A stretch of DNA of 64,000 nucleotides, taken from Bacteroidia bacterium (GTDB lineage Bacteria > Bacteroidota > Bacteroidia > JADZBD01). Numbering within the stretch: the stretch's first letter is position 1; each line of letters starts with the position of its first letter. Below the pieces are notes generated by a model. It was not told the DNA's origin. It saw nothing but the letters and a program-made list of their open reading frames with translations, and did no database searches. Shown here piece after piece: positions 1-9,264 of the stretch. Location of the stretch: contig JADZBD010000016.1 in NCBI GenBank assembly GCA_020852255.1, positions 1 through 64,000 of the forward strand, in the 5' to 3' direction. Made by a program: the position numbers and the translations under genes.

Positions 1-1
1 C

Positions 2-439
2 GGCGATGTTTTTGGTTCCTGCCGGTGCGACTGTGGTCCGCAGTTACATGAAGCCATGCGGATGATAGACAAGGAAGGAAAAGGCGTGATCGTTTATATG
101 AATCAGGAAGGAAGAGGCATTGGGCTGCTCAATAAACTGCAGGCTTACCGCTTGCAGGAAAACGGGCTGGATACGGTGGAAGCGAATGTTCAGCTGGGGT
201 TCGCGCCCGACGAAAGAGATTACGGTGTAGGGGCGCAAATACTCCGCAGTCTTGGAGTCAGTAAAATCCGTCTCATGACCAACAACCCGAAAAAAAGGGC
301 CGGGCTCATCGGATATATGCTGGAAATTGTTGAAAACGTACCAATAGAAATTCAGCCTAACCAGTTTAATATCAAGTACTTAACTACAAAAAAGGAAAAG
401 CTTGGTCATAGCTTGCAACTTTTGGAAAAAAGACCCTAA
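2..439 (+). CDS. ribA: GTP cyclohydrolase II (RibA domain), 5' truncated by window edge
   Basis: C-terminal 145 residues of the enzyme that opens GTP to the diaminopyrimidine precursor of riboflavin. The reading frame is open from base 2, so the true start lies outside the window. Visible are the zinc-ligand stretch [12 protein letters not shown] at the very beginning, then NQEGRGIGL and the catalytic-region [12 protein letters not shown], followed by LMTNNPKK, all family signatures. In most Bacteroidota this domain is fused behind a RibB (DHBP synthase) domain, but the N-terminal half is not visible here, so RibA versus RibBA cannot be decided. No terminator hairpin follows before the next gene. 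Confidence 0.95.
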   Translation, partial: GDVFGSCRCDCGPQLHEAMRMIDKEGKGVIVYMNQEGRGIGLLNKLQAYRLQENGLDTVEANVQLGFAPDERDYGVGAQILRSLGVSKIRLMTNNPKKRAGLIGYMLEIVENVPIEIQPNQFNIKYLTTKKEKLGHSLQLLEKRP

Positions 440-502
440 GGTGCGAGGCCAAGCCCCCTGCTTTTATTAATTTTACACTCACAAACAAACAAAACCAAAC
501 AC

Positions 503-1468
503 ATGAAAAAATCTACTCTGTTTATTGCTGCTTTAGTTGCGGGGATGACCATGAGTGCACAGGTTCTGATCAATAACGGACCTTTCGTATCTCACCCCGG
601 ACAAGGTCCCGGAGGTGCTGATGCTTCCGCCCTTGATACAGCCACGCACTCCACTTACGGATTCGGTCACCAGCTTGCGAACTTCAATCGTGTTGCTGAC
701 GATTTCACCATCCCGGCTAACACCTACTGGTTCATTGACTCCCTGATCGTTTACGGTTATCAGACCGGTTCCTCCACCACATCCACAATGACGCATATTG
801 ACTTTTTCATTTGGGATGCGAACCTCGGAACAGGTACTGTGTTGTATGGAGATACTGCCAGCAACCTGTTCGACGGGTCAACATTCAGCAACTGCTACCG
901 GACACGTACCTTCGATCTGGCAACAGCTAATACCCGTCCGATCATGCGTACTGTTCACAAGTTCAGCCCTCAGCTGATGCTTGGTCCCGGCACTTATTGG
1001 GTTGACTGGCGTTGCGGCGGAACACTTGCTTCCGGCCCCTGGGCAAATCCTGTAACTATTCCTTCACAGGTTAATATGGGTAATGCACAGCAAAAGATAG
1101 GTGCGGGAGCTTTCGCAGCACTTGCCGACGCAAAACTCAACAGCACTGTAGCGCTTCCTTTCCAGTTGAAAGGAACCGTTTCTGCTGCAGGAATTGATGA
1201 GAATTCTGTTGTTCTCAACATGAATGTATGGCCGAATCCGGTAACTGAAGTTGCCAATGTAGGTATCCTGCTTGCCAATGGCGCAAACCTGACTGATTAT
1301 TCTTTCAGCCTGGTGGATGTGCTTGGTAAGGAAGTTTACAACGTGGCCAATCTTACTTCCGGAAATCTTCAGATTAATTGTACTGAGTTTCCCGCAGGCG
1401 TTTACATGTATCGCCTTACGGATGCAAACGGTACTGTGAAGAGCGGTAAGATCAATGTAGTCAAGTAA
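503..1468 (+). CDS. Secreted protein with T9SS type A C-terminal sorting domain
   Basis: A 321-residue exported protein. It opens with a signal peptide (MKKSTLFIAALVAGMTMSAQ) and ends with a roughly 80-residue sorting domain (MNVWPNPVTEVANV, then LVDVLGKEV and a GVYMYRL...GKINVVK close) that in Bacteroidota directs export through the type IX system and removal of the tail. The central part (about residues 25-230) looks like a beta-rich domain with VADDFTIPANTYWFIDSL. I do not recognise a catalytic family; a surface or secreted structural/adhesive role is a guess. It is monocistronic, closed by a strong hairpin terminator 23 bases downstream. Confidence 0.85.
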   Translation: MKKSTLFIAALVAGMTMSAQVLINNGPFVSHPGQGPGGADASALDTATHSTYGFGHQLANFNRVADDFTIPANTYWFIDSLIVYGYQTGSSTTSTMTHIDFFIWDANLGTGTVLYGDTASNLFDGSTFSNCYRTRTFDLATANTRPIMRTVHKFSPQLMLGPGTYWVDWRCGGTLASGPWANPVTIPSQVNMGNAQQKIGAGAFAALADAKLNSTVALPFQLKGTVSAAGIDENSVVLNMNVWPNPVTEVANVGILLANGANLTDYSFSLVDVLGKEVYNVANLTSGNLQINCTEFPAGVYMYRLTDANGTVKSGKINVVK

Positions 1469-1491
1469 TTTCTTTGCTTTCTATAGAAAAG

Positions 1492-1518
1492 ACCCCGGGG
1501 TTCCCCGGGGTTTTTTTA
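1492..1518 (+). terminator. Rho-independent terminator after the T9SS-sorted protein
   Basis: Nine-base arms (1492-1500 and 1503-1511, ACCCCGGGG / CCCCGGGGT) around a two-base TT centre, followed by a run of seven T. The minimal loop means the innermost pairs will open. Ends the upstream gene before clpB. Confidence 0.9.
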
Positions 1519-1539
1519 TGTCCGTACGTCAGTATTTCG

Positions 1540-1554
1540 TGTCCGGAGCGGACA
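1540..1554. repeat. Short inverted repeat upstream of clpB
   Basis: TGTCCG-gag-CGGACA, perfect six-base arms about 90 bases ahead of the clpB start; another TGTCCG copy lies at 1519-1524. It could be a regulatory site, but it does not resemble the CIRCE element and no exact -7 box is visible near it. Confidence 0.3.
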
Positions 1555-1642
1555 AATCGTCTACGTCACTGCCCATTCTCTGCCGAAAGAGCAGGTTCGC
1601 GGGCTTGGATTACTTCTTGCGGGTTCTTAGAAAACGAAAGCT

Positions 1643-4279
1643 ATGAACTTCTCAAACTTCACGATTAAATCGCAGGAGGCCATTCAGAGGGCCCTTCAGA
1701 TCGCGTTGGGGAACGAACAGCAATCTATAGAACCCGGCCACATCCTCAAGGCGATACTGGAAGATGACGGAAGCGTTACGCCCTTCCTGCTTAAAAAACT
1801 GAACGTGAATCCGAAAACATTTTCGATCACGATTGATAAAACGGTCGAAGGCTATCCGAAAGTGAGCGGTGCGCAACCCTACCTTTCCGCCGCATCCAAT
1901 AAAGTAATCGGCAAAGCGACATCCATTCTGAAAGAATTCGGAGACGAGTTCGTATCCATCGAACATTTATTGCTCGGCATGTTACACGGTGAGGATGCGG
2001 TTAGCCGGATAATGAAAGACGCGGGGATTACTTCAACCACTTTAAAGGCTGCCATTCAGGAATTGAGGAAAGGACAGAAAGTAACAAGTCAGACGCAGGA
2101 AGACACCTATAATGCATTGTCGAAATATGCCATTAATCTGAATGAGCGGGCCGAAAGCGGAAAGCTGGACCCGGTGATCGGACGGGACGAGGAGATTCGC
2201 CGGGTATTGCAGATCCTCACGCGGCGTACCAAGAACAATCCCATACTGGTAGGAGAACCAGGTGTAGGAAAAACAGCGATTGCAGAAGGACTGGCACACC
2301 GCATTATCAGTGGGGATGTACCAGAAAACCTTCGGAGTAAAAAAATATTTTCCCTGGATATGGGGGCACTGATTGCCGGCGCGAAATATAAAGGAGAATT
2401 CGAAGAGCGCTTAAAATCGGTGATAAAGGAAGTGATCAGTTCCGATGGAGAGATCGTACTCTTCATTGACGAGATTCATACCCTGGTAGGAGCGGGAGGA
2501 GGCGAAGGCGCAATGGACGCAGCGAACATTCTCAAGCCGGCTCTCGCACGCGGTGATTTGCGTGCAATTGGCGCTACAACGCTGAACGAATACCAAAAAT
2601 ATTTCGAGAAGGACAAGGCCCTGGAACGCCGTTTCCAGAAAGTGCTGGTAGAGGAACCCTCCTCGGAGGATGCCATCTCCATTCTGCGAGGAATTAAGGA
2701 AAAATACGAGAATCACCATAAAGTCAGAATCCGCGACGAAGCCATTATATCGGCTGTAGAGCTTTCCCAGAGGTATATCACGGATCGCTTTTTACCAGAC
2801 AAAGCTATTGATCTGGTGGATGAAGCAGCAGCCAAGTTACGGATGGAGATGAATTCCATGCCCGTAGAACTCGACGAGGTTGAACGTAAAATCCGCCAGC
2901 TCGAAATCGAACGCGAGGCCATCAAACGGGAGAATGATACCGGAAAACTGGAAGGCCTGAACAAGGAGATCGCAGAAATATCTGATCAGCGAAATGCCCT
3001 CAAAGGAAAATGGCAGCAGGAAAAAGAGATGGTAGAAGGAATCCAGAAGGTGAAAGAGAAAATCGAACAACTGCGTCTGGAAGCAGAGCAGGCCGAACGA
3101 GCAGGAGATTATGGTAAAGTAGCGGAGATAAGATACGGAAAGGTAAAAGAGCAGGAACAGCTGCTGGAAGCGCACATGAAAGCGATGAGCGAGATGAAAG
3201 AAAAGGGATCTCCGCTAATCAAAGAAGAGGTAGATGCGGAGGATATTGCCGGTGTGGTTTCCAGATGGACAGGCATACCGGTGAGCCGGATGATGCAAAG
3301 TGAACGTGAAAAACTTCTCTCTCTTGAGACCGAATTGCACAAGCGTGTGATCGGACAGGAAGAGGCAATCATTGCACTTTCCGATGCGGTGCGCCGAAGC
3401 AGAGCCGGATTGCAGGATGTAAGGAGGCCCATTGGTTCCTTCATCTTCCTCGGCACAACAGGGGTGGGAAAAACGGAACTTGCAAAAGCCCTGGCGGAAT
3501 ATCTTTTCAATAATGAAAACGCCATGACCCGCATTGACATGAGTGAATACCAGGAACGGCATTCCGTTTCAAGACTCGTGGGAGCTCCTCCGGGTTATGT
3601 GGGTTATGATGAAGGTGGACAACTCACAGAAGCCGTACGCCGTAAACCATACTCCGTAGTATTACTGGATGAGATCGAAAAAGCACATCCGGATGTATTC
3701 AATATTCTGCTTCAGGTGCTCGACGACGGCCGCCTGACAGATAACAAGGGTCGCGTGGTGAACTTTAAGAATACAATAATCATAATGACCTCTAATCTGG
3801 GTTCTCATATCATTCAGGGCAATTTTGAACGCCTGAACGAGAACAACAGGGAAGAAATAATAGAAAGCACCCGTGCAGAGGTATTTGATCTTCTCCGGAA
3901 AACGATCCGGCCGGAATTTCTAAACCGGATAGACGAAACCATTCTCTTCACTCCACTTAGCCGAAAAGAGGTGATGTCCATTGTAGTGCTTCAGTTTGGC
4001 AGTGTGAAGGAAAAACTGGCAGAACAAGGAATTCGCCTGGGTGCCACTGAATTCGCCCTGGATTGGGTGGCCAATCAGGGATACGACCCGGTATTTGGTG
4101 CCAGACCCGTTAAAAGGGTGATTCAGAAGCATATACTAAATGAACTCAGTCGTCAAATCCTGGCCGGAAAGGTGAAAAAAGATAGTGAAATTATAATGGA
4201 TGTGTTTGAAAACGAAGTAGTTTTCCGGAATCCTCTGGCGAAAGAAAAAAACGGGAAAATGCCCCAAAAGGTAGCCTGA
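1643..4279 (+). CDS. clpB: ATP-dependent disaggregase ClpB
   Basis: An 878-residue Hsp100 chaperone that, with DnaK, threads aggregated proteins through a hexameric pore in the cytosol. Domains in order: Clp N-domain (1-150), first AAA+ module with Walker [10 protein letters not shown] near residue 203 and Walker [10 protein letters not shown], the long coiled-coil middle domain (about 410-525) that marks ClpB rather than ClpA/C, second AAA+ module with GTTGVGKTE near residue 604 and [10 protein letters not shown], and the D2 small domain. Length is close to the family norm (about 860). The ATG at 1643 gives the usual [15 protein letters not shown]-type start. It stands alone after a terminator. 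Confidence 0.98.
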   Translation: MNFSNFTIKSQEAIQRALQIALGNEQQSIEPGHILKAILEDDGSVTPFLLKKLNVNPKTFSITIDKTVEGYPKVSGAQPYLSAASNKVIGKATSILKEFGDEFVSIEHLLLGMLHGEDAVSRIMKDAGITSTTLKAAIQELRKGQKVTSQTQEDTYNALSKYAINLNERAESGKLDPVIGRDEEIRRVLQILTRRTKNNPILVGEPGVGKTAIAEGLAHRIISGDVPENLRSKKIFSLDMGALIAGAKYKGEFEERLKSVIKEVISSDGEIVLFIDEIHTLVGAGGGEGAMDAANILKPALARGDLRAIGATTLNEYQKYFEKDKALERRFQKVLVEEPSSEDAISILRGIKEKYENHHKVRIRDEAIISAVELSQRYITDRFLPDKAIDLVDEAAAKLRMEMNSMPVELDEVERKIRQLEIEREAIKRENDTGKLEGLNKEIAEISDQRNALKGKWQQEKEMVEGIQKVKEKIEQLRLEAEQAERAGDYGKVAEIRYGKVKEQEQLLEAHMKAMSEMKEKGSPLIKEEVDAEDIAGVVSRWTGIPVSRMMQSEREKLLSLETELHKRVIGQEEAIIALSDAVRRSRAGLQDVRRPIGSFIFLGTTGVGKTELAKALAEYLFNNENAMTRIDMSEYQERHSVSRLVGAPPGYVGYDEGGQLTEAVRRKPYSVVLLDEIEKAHPDVFNILLQVLDDGRLTDNKGRVVNFKNTIIIMTSNLGSHIIQGNFERLNENNREEIIESTRAEVFDLLRKTIRPEFLNRIDETILFTPLSRKEVMSIVVLQFGSVKEKLAEQGIRLGATEFALDWVANQGYDPVFGARPVKRVIQKHILNELSRQILAGKVKKDSEIIMDVFENEVVFRNPLAKEKNGKMPQKVA

Positions 4280-4353
4280 TGTTAAATTGTGTTAAGCCCC
4301 TGAATGTCGGTGCGGTTTTTGCGTTATACCAGTAGAAAGATTAGGAGGGAAGA

Positions 4354-4515
4354 ATGAAAAATGAAACTAAAATGAAGAAATCAAAAAAGGCGGTCAAAGA
4401 CCCGTCCGGAGAGGTAATCAAGGTTCAGCTCGACCACAGAACCATCATTTATGTGAAGAGTAAATCGGCGCTGCAAAGCTGGCTGACCCGCTATCCGAAT
4501 GCAAAGGTGATTTGA
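4354..4515 (+). CDS. Small conserved-looking protein, 53 aa, unknown function
   Basis: A short gene opening with MKNETKMKKSKKAV and ending RYPNAKVI. It is preceded by an AGGAGGG ribosome site 4 bases before the ATG, unusually strong for Bacteroidota, and followed about 60 bases on by a hairpin terminator. The protein has a lysine-rich first 15 residues and then an ordered part with alternating hydrophobics (VIKVQLDHRTIIYV) that could be a small beta-hairpin plus helix. It lies 74 bases behind clpB on the same strand with no terminator between them, so it may be co-transcribed. I do not know a function; a nucleic-acid or ribosome contact is only suggested by the basic head. Confidence 0.7.
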   Translation: MKNETKMKKSKKAVKDPSGEVIKVQLDHRTIIYVKSKSALQSWLTRYPNAKVI

Positions 4516-4572
4516 TTCTCCGATATATACCGATCAGGTCAAAATGGGGTTAGGGATGATCTGGTTTGGTTG

Positions 4573-4604
4573 GGGCTCCGGGTTCCTCCGGAGCCCTTCT
4601 TTTT
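4573..4604 (+). terminator. Rho-independent terminator after the 53-aa gene
   Basis: Nine-base perfect stem GGGCTCCGG (4573-4581) with CCGGAGCCC (4588-4596), six-base loop, then TTCTTTTTT. It also argues that the methyltransferase frame open from 4566 really starts further downstream. Confidence 0.9.
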
Positions 4605-4640
4605 TATACAGAGCATAGAGAAATTCGTAATTTCAGCCCC

Positions 4641-5351
4641 GTGAAAGTGAGAGGATTTTTCAAAGGACTGTTTTATTTCTTCCGTATGCACTGGTTCTTT
4701 GGATGGTGCTCCGGCCTTTTGATTTTTCTGGGTTATTCCTCACGTGCCTCCCGCTGGATCGCTCGCCATTCTCACCTAAAATTCAACGACTTTTATGTTT
4801 TCAAAAGGGTATACAACCACCGGCTCCGCTTGTTTGAGCATGTGATTGAAACGGAGAAACTCTCTGGTTTCGACTACCTGGAATTCGGAGTATCCAAGGG
4901 TCACTCCTTTCAATGGTGGAGGAAGCGTATAACCGACGCCTCATGCATGTTCTATGGATTCGATACGTTTACCGGGTTGCCGGAGGACTGGGGTCCTTAT
5001 AAGAAAGGGGATATGTCTTCAGGGAATAGTTTTCCGGATGTGGAGGGCGATGCCCGCTGTATTTTTATACAGGGATTGTTTCAGCAGACCCTGCCCGGTT
5101 TTTTAGCGAATCATGCGTTCCGGCGCAGGCTGGTGGTGCATATAGACGCAGACCTCTACTCCTCTACACTTTATGTACTTACCACCTTGCATCCTTATCT
5201 TAAAAAGGGAGATATCCTTTTGTTCGATGAATTCAATGTGCCTGTTCATGAATTCAAAGCATGGTGCGACTACGTTGAATCCTATTATGTTAAGCATGAA
5301 GTGCTGGGAGCAGTAAATAACTTTCTTCAGGTAGCCATCCGGATCAACTGA
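4641..5351 (+). CDS. TylF/MycF-like class I SAM-dependent methyltransferase
   Basis: A 236-residue protein starting at GTG 4641; the frame is open upstream to 4566 but that part would overlap the terminator, and ATG 4686 is the other option. The family signature is clear: DYLEFGVSKGHSFQWW (SAM-binding glycine motif), FYGFDTFTGLPEDW, then VVHIDADLYSSTLYVL and GDILLFDEFN, the metal-dependent O-methyltransferase core of the macrocin O-methyltransferase group. The substrate is unknown; relatives act on sugars of macrolides and of surface polysaccharides. The first 25 residues are hydrophobic and aromatic, so weak membrane contact is possible. Its 3' end overlaps the convergent DnaJ-like gene by 8 bases. 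Confidence 0.75.
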   Translation: MKVRGFFKGLFYFFRMHWFFGWCSGLLIFLGYSSRASRWIARHSHLKFNDFYVFKRVYNHRLRLFEHVIETEKLSGFDYLEFGVSKGHSFQWWRKRITDASCMFYGFDTFTGLPEDWGPYKKGDMSSGNSFPDVEGDARCIFIQGLFQQTLPGFLANHAFRRRLVVHIDADLYSSTLYVLTTLHPYLKKGDILLFDEFNVPVHEFKAWCDYVESYYVKHEVLGAVNNFLQVAIRIN

Positions 5352-6063
5352 TATTCCGGCTTTTTCGAATGCGGTCATACGCCTCCTGCAGCCGCTGGAA
5401 CTTTTCCTTCGCCCCCCGTTTTACGTCCTCTCCCATCCCTTCCACTTTATCCGGATGGAATTTAACAGCCATCCGCCGGTACGCTTTTTTTAATTCCTCA
5501 TCGGAAGCGGTTTCCGGTATTTCAAGGGTCAGGTAGTCGTGCTTCAAATCCTGATAATAGGTAGCCCGGATACTGTCCGCGTCAGCTTCATTTACACCGA
5601 GGAAACCAGAAATCAGGTTGATCATTTCAACTTCCTTAGGATGGACCTCGCCGTCCGCTCTGGAAACGCCATACAGAAAATGCAGCAACTGCAGGCGTCC
5701 GGCCTGAGGCATGTGTGCCCGGATCTGCATACACACATCTTCCACCCTGATTTCCTGCTCCATGAGTCGCTTCAGCACCGACATCATTTCATTCGTCTTT
5801 ATTTCACCAAAATTCTGACGAAAAAAAGAACGGATATAATCCAGTTCGGATCGCATCAGCTTTCCGTCGGCCTTCATCACCGCAGCGGAAAGAACCAAAA
5901 GAGATACATTGAAGTCTCCTTCACCGGTAGTTCCCCGGGCGGTGGCATTACCGGTACCTGAAAGATTGTCAACTGCACTTCCGAGCACAAAGCCCAATAC
6001 AGCGCCCAGTGGTCCGCCGAAGGCCCATCCGATACTACCTCCCAGCCATTTCGCAAATTTCAT
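5344..6063 (-). CDS. TerB plus DnaJ-domain co-chaperone (DjlA-like)
   Basis: A 239-residue protein. It begins with a glycine-rich hydrophobic segment (GGSIGWAFGGPLGAVLGFVLG, about residues 8-28) that resembles the N-terminal membrane-inserting stretch of DjlA. A TerB-like helical domain follows (about 50-160) and then a C-terminal J domain (175-239) containing the essential HPD motif in KFHPDKVEG. Such proteins stimulate DnaK ATPase at the membrane. The start at 6063 is the only ATG before the hydrophobic stretch. It follows the C1 peptidase by 14 bases on the same strand, so both may share a transcript, and it converges on the methyltransferase with an 8-base overlap. Confidence 0.85.
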   Translation of the reverse strand: MKFAKWLGGSIGWAFGGPLGAVLGFVLGSAVDNLSGTGNATARGTTGEGDFNVSLLVLSAAVMKADGKLMRSELDYIRSFFRQNFGEIKTNEMMSVLKRLMEQEIRVEDVCMQIRAHMPQAGRLQLLHFLYGVSRADGEVHPKEVEMINLISGFLGVNEADADSIRATYYQDLKHDYLTLEIPETASDEELKKAYRRMAVKFHPDKVEGMGEDVKRGAKEKFQRLQEAYDRIRKSRNIS

Positions 6064-6077
6064 ATTGAAACAGGTGA

Positions 6078-7319
6078 TTAGTTACATTTAGCGAGAAGTG
6101 TCTTCACGGCATCCTTGTGTACTGTAAAACTGAGCATCTTAAGCTTTACAAAATCTTCTCTAAAGAAATAGTATCCGAAACAAGCACTTTCCTTGCCGCA
6201 ATTCCTTGATCCCGAACCGGAGTCCTTAATCAGGTACCAGTCTACCCCATCCTTCTCATAATATCCCACCAGATGCACTCCATGATCATCAGTAGAAGTG
6301 CCATTGGTGAAACGCATCTGCCGTGAATACTCATTAATATAAGGTCCGGGAATGTCAAAGTCGGGAACTACCGCCGCCTGGTAGGTAGGATCCAGGCCGG
6401 GTTCGGAAACATCACCACCGATAGCGATGGTGTAACCATTTCGTATCGCTGTTTTAATGGCCTTCATATATTCTTCCAGCGGTACATTATAATAATCTGT
6501 GCTATGCCACCAGTTGTCCGGAACATTATATTCAGCCTTTTTAAAATAGGGGGCCTCCATCAGCGACATAAAATCTACGTAGTCATCCGGATTCAACTTC
6601 AGTACATTGGTCATAAATTCTTTTGGGGTAATATTTTTTCCTTCGTGTTTTATTTGCAAAGGCACTTCTCCGATGTGATGATTTAAAATTGAACGTACGG
6701 TCTGGGAGACAAAGGTTTCGCTCCAGGCTCCATTGGCCTTCACCTGATTCATAAATGCGTTCAATTCCTTATACAACAGAACATGCGTATGATAAGGCTG
6801 CTTTTCATTGAGTCCGTCGTATACAGATAACGGCACAATTCCATATTCATTCATCATGCGGGTTACCGCGTTAGATTCAGATCCTTCTGCAAAGGCAGAC
6901 ATTCCGCGCTCCTTCACAAAGCGCTGCGCTTTGGCGAGGTATTCGTAATAAACGATATACATCTCCGACAATTTAACTTTTTTGCCGCTCAGACGAAACG
7001 CCTCCGATTCCAAAAATGAGATGGTGGAAAATCCCCAGCAGGTATTTGTTGCTCCCTGAGAAACAGGGTCGTTATACCACTGTCTCTTATAAAGGTTCAG
7101 CTCTTTCGGAATATCAAGTACTGACATATCCATCTTAAATTTTTTCGGTGCAGGTGCGGGAGGCGTATCCTCCTTTTGAAAACGCTCTATACCGGTTAGG
7201 ATGTCTGTTTGAAAGAAACCGGGTTTAGCTTCCTGAAAAACGGCCTTATCCATTGGCAGAACCTGTGCCATTAAGGGTGAAAGTGCAGCAATAGCACAAA
7301 CAAGAAAAGCTTTTTTCAT
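6078..7319 (-). CDS. C1-family (papain/bleomycin hydrolase-like) peptidase, exported
   Basis: A 413-residue cysteine peptidase with a signal peptide (MKKAFLVCAIAALSPLMAQ). The ATG at 7319 is preferred over 7340, which would fall inside the -7 box. The papain-fold core shows Gln88 of the oxyanion hole and catalytic Cys94 in SQGATNTCWGFS, and catalytic His346 in DDHGVHLVGYY. The position normally held by Asn in the VKNSWG motif reads IKDSGSG (Asp366), a departure from classical papain. It probably trims peptides in the periplasm. It has its own promoter, so it is not simply the last gene of the catabolic operon ending 36 bases upstream. Confidence 0.82.
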   Translation of the reverse strand: MKKAFLVCAIAALSPLMAQVLPMDKAVFQEAKPGFFQTDILTGIERFQKEDTPPAPAPKKFKMDMSVLDIPKELNLYKRQWYNDPVSQGATNTCWGFSTISFLESEAFRLSGKKVKLSEMYIVYYEYLAKAQRFVKERGMSAFAEGSESNAVTRMMNEYGIVPLSVYDGLNEKQPYHTHVLLYKELNAFMNQVKANGAWSETFVSQTVRSILNHHIGEVPLQIKHEGKNITPKEFMTNVLKLNPDDYVDFMSLMEAPYFKKAEYNVPDNWWHSTDYYNVPLEEYMKAIKTAIRNGYTIAIGGDVSEPGLDPTYQAAVVPDFDIPGPYINEYSRQMRFTNGTSTDDHGVHLVGYYEKDGVDWYLIKDSGSGSRNCGKESACFGYYFFREDFVKLKMLSFTVHKDAVKTLLAKCN

Positions 7320-7337
7320 AGTTTGAATTTTATGAGA

Positions 7338-7345
7338 CAAAGATA
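7338..7345 (-). promoter_or_regulatory. -7 box (TATCTTTG) for the C1 peptidase
   Basis: Exact match to the Bacteroidota TAnnTTTG consensus on the minus strand, about 19 bases before the ATG at 7319. No good TTTG -33 box is seen at the usual spacing. Confidence 0.5.
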
Positions 7346-7355
7346 AGAAAGGTGT

Positions 7356-8357
7356 TCAGGAAATGCAGGCCAGACAGCGTGCCACCACTTCATTATTTCC
7401 GACACCAATGCGGAGGCTGAGCGGCTGCCCGAAAACCGCCAGGTTACACACCATCAGGCCATTATCCGTTAACCGGGAAAATACCGCATCCTTCGCCTTT
7501 TCATCTTTAAAATGTACGTAAATAAAATTAGCATTAGAGGGAAGAGCATTTAGGCCTGCTTTACAGAGCCCCTGGAAGAGCGCATCCCTGGCAATGGCAT
7601 TAGTTGATGCGCATGTATCAATAAATTTCTGGTCCTGTAGTGCGCTCAAGGCCGCCTCTTCCGCCAGGGCATTAAGAAAAAATGGTATCCTGCTTTGCTG
7701 CAACTTCTCCGCTTTATCCTTCGTGGTTACCGCATATCCCACCCTTAGGCCGGCCAGTCCGTAAATCTTTGAAAAAGTTCGCAAGAGAATCACATTTGGA
7801 AAGCGCCTGAAGAGCGATATTCCGTCAGGGAAGTCCGCTTTTGATGCATACTCTATATATGCCTCATCCAGGACCACCAGAATATGTGCCGGCACCTTCT
7901 GTATGAACTGCTCAATTGTAGAATGATGCATTACTGTTCCGGTAGGATTATTCGGATTTGCGATAAAAACAATTCGAGTGCCCGGAGTTATCTTATTGAG
8001 CAGATGATGGGTATTGAAGGAATAATTTTCGTGTGGAACCGCTACGTAGTTTCGGCGATGGGCAACGCTCAGTTGCCGGTAGGCTACAAAACTGCAGTCG
8101 AAACCCATGATTTCTTCTCCCGGCTCACTGAAGGTTTGAATGATCCCGTCTATCAGGCGTACCGAACCTGCACCAACAACTATATTGGAGGCATCAACAG
8201 ATAATTTTCGCGCCAACGCTGCTTCCAGCCGGACAGGAGGAGCAGGATATTCATGTACTCTCAGCGGGCTGTTCCGGATGGCGGTGAGCACTTCCGGGGA
8301 ACACCCGTAAAAGTTTTCGTTGGAATGAAGCCGTATAGGGGCATTTTTTTCACTCAT
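7356..8357 (-). CDS. HisC-like PLP aminotransferase, probably aromatic (tryptophan) transaminase
   Basis: A 333-residue fold-type I aminotransferase of the histidinol-phosphate aminotransferase family. Motifs: NPNNPTG (134-140), DEAYIEY (164-170) and the PLP lysine Lys197 in SKIYGLAG, then Arg in LSLRIGVG near the C-terminus. By family this could be HisC, but it sits at the 3' end of a 16-gene catabolic operon, overlaps the molybdenum-enzyme gene by 4 bases, and has no histidine genes around it. HisC relatives commonly act on aromatic amino acids, so conversion of tryptophan to indolepyruvate, the substrate of the IorAB-like enzyme in this operon, is the inferred role. It ends the operon; no terminator hairpin is seen. 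Confidence 0.85.
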   Translation of the reverse strand: MSEKNAPIRLHSNENFYGCSPEVLTAIRNSPLRVHEYPAPPVRLEAALARKLSVDASNIVVGAGSVRLIDGIIQTFSEPGEEIMGFDCSFVAYRQLSVAHRRNYVAVPHENYSFNTHHLLNKITPGTRIVFIANPNNPTGTVMHHSTIEQFIQKVPAHILVVLDEAYIEYASKADFPDGISLFRRFPNVILLRTFSKIYGLAGLRVGYAVTTKDKAEKLQQSRIPFFLNALAEEAALSALQDQKFIDTCASTNAIARDALFQGLCKAGLNALPSNANFIYVHFKDEKAKDAVFSRLTDNGLMVCNLAVFGQPLSLRIGVGNNEVVARCLACIS

Positions 8358-9232
8358 TTTCCTGCACGGTCAAATAATTCAAAACAGATGTTGCGCAGCA
8401 CTTCTTTTCGGTACCAGTCGGATGCTCTGAGATCAGAAATGGGAGATGCGTAACCCAGAACTTTCTCTGCGAATTCCAACTTTTCCATTTCCCTGATTTC
8501 ATGGATGTTCTTTCCTTCAAGATACATGGCAGCGCTTCGTGCAAAACGAATCGTTGGAGCTACAGCACCAATAGCAATACCGGCCCTGAGAATAGTACCC
8601 TTTGCATCACATTGCAAATGAAAAGCGAGTGAAACAACAGAGCATTCCATGGACCTCCTGCTGCCTACTTTGATAAATCCTGAAACAAGCTGTCGTGATT
8701 TATTATGATTCTGAGGAATGTCTACCGAAAGGAGTAACCCGGTCTTTCCCAGAACGGTTTTCCTTACTCCTGTAAAAAACTTCAGAATACTCACCTGCTT
8801 TTTCCCGGCTGGCAGACTGATGCCGCATCCCGCTTCAAGTGCCATCAATGCACAAGCCACATCTCCTGAAGGCGACGCAGTACATAAATTTCCTCCAATA
8901 GTAGCCACCTGTCGTATCTGGTTCGACGCAAGGCTCAATGCCGCTTCTTTGAGCACCGGATAGTGCAGTCCTATTTCTTTGTTTGTGATCAGGTCATCCA
9001 CTTTCACACCCGCGCCGGCCTTATATCCGCCGGAATATCTTTTTACTGCAAAAAAACCGGCGCTATTGATTCCGGTAATATCAATCAGTGTCAGATCCCT
9101 GATATCATCCTTCGCTATTTGCGGCAGCACATCTGTTCCACCGGCAATAAACCGAAAATTCTTACCTGCTCCGGTGCGCAGCACTTTTTTCAGCTCCGGA
9201 AGGTTAGACGGTCTTAGTACCTGAATTGCCAT
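8354..9232 (-). CDS. Molybdenum hydroxylase, FAD-binding subunit (XdhB/CoxM type)
   Basis: A 292-residue medium subunit of a xanthine-oxidase-family enzyme that passes electrons from Fe-S clusters to the final acceptor. FAD motifs are FIAGGTDVLPQ (about 28-38) and ATIGGNLCTASPSGD (about 110-125), followed by the CO_deh_flav C-terminal domain. There is no cysteine-rich insertion of the kind that carries the extra 4Fe-4S cluster in 4-hydroxybenzoyl-CoA reductase HcrB, which argues for a hydroxylase rather than a dearomatising reductase type. It overlaps the aminotransferase start by 4 bases and follows the large subunit by 32 bases. In the inferred pathway it is part of the indoleacetate C2-hydroxylating dehydrogenase. 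Confidence 0.9.
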   Translation of the reverse strand: MAIQVLRPSNLPELKKVLRTGAGKNFRFIAGGTDVLPQIAKDDIRDLTLIDITGINSAGFFAVKRYSGGYKAGAGVKVDDLITNKEIGLHYPVLKEAALSLASNQIRQVATIGGNLCTASPSGDVACALMALEAGCGISLPAGKKQVSILKFFTGVRKTVLGKTGLLLSVDIPQNHNKSRQLVSGFIKVGSRRSMECSVVSLAFHLQCDAKGTILRAGIAIGAVAPTIRFARSAAMYLEGKNIHEIREMEKLEFAEKVLGYASPISDLRASDWYRKEVLRNICFELFDRAGK

Positions 9233-9264
9233 ATACAGCAGTTATTATTAGTCTTTTCTTTTTG

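Noticed and set aside
4566-4640. N-terminal extension of the methyltransferase from ATG 4566
   Set aside because: It would be encoded by the terminator hairpin of the preceding gene and has no family similarity.
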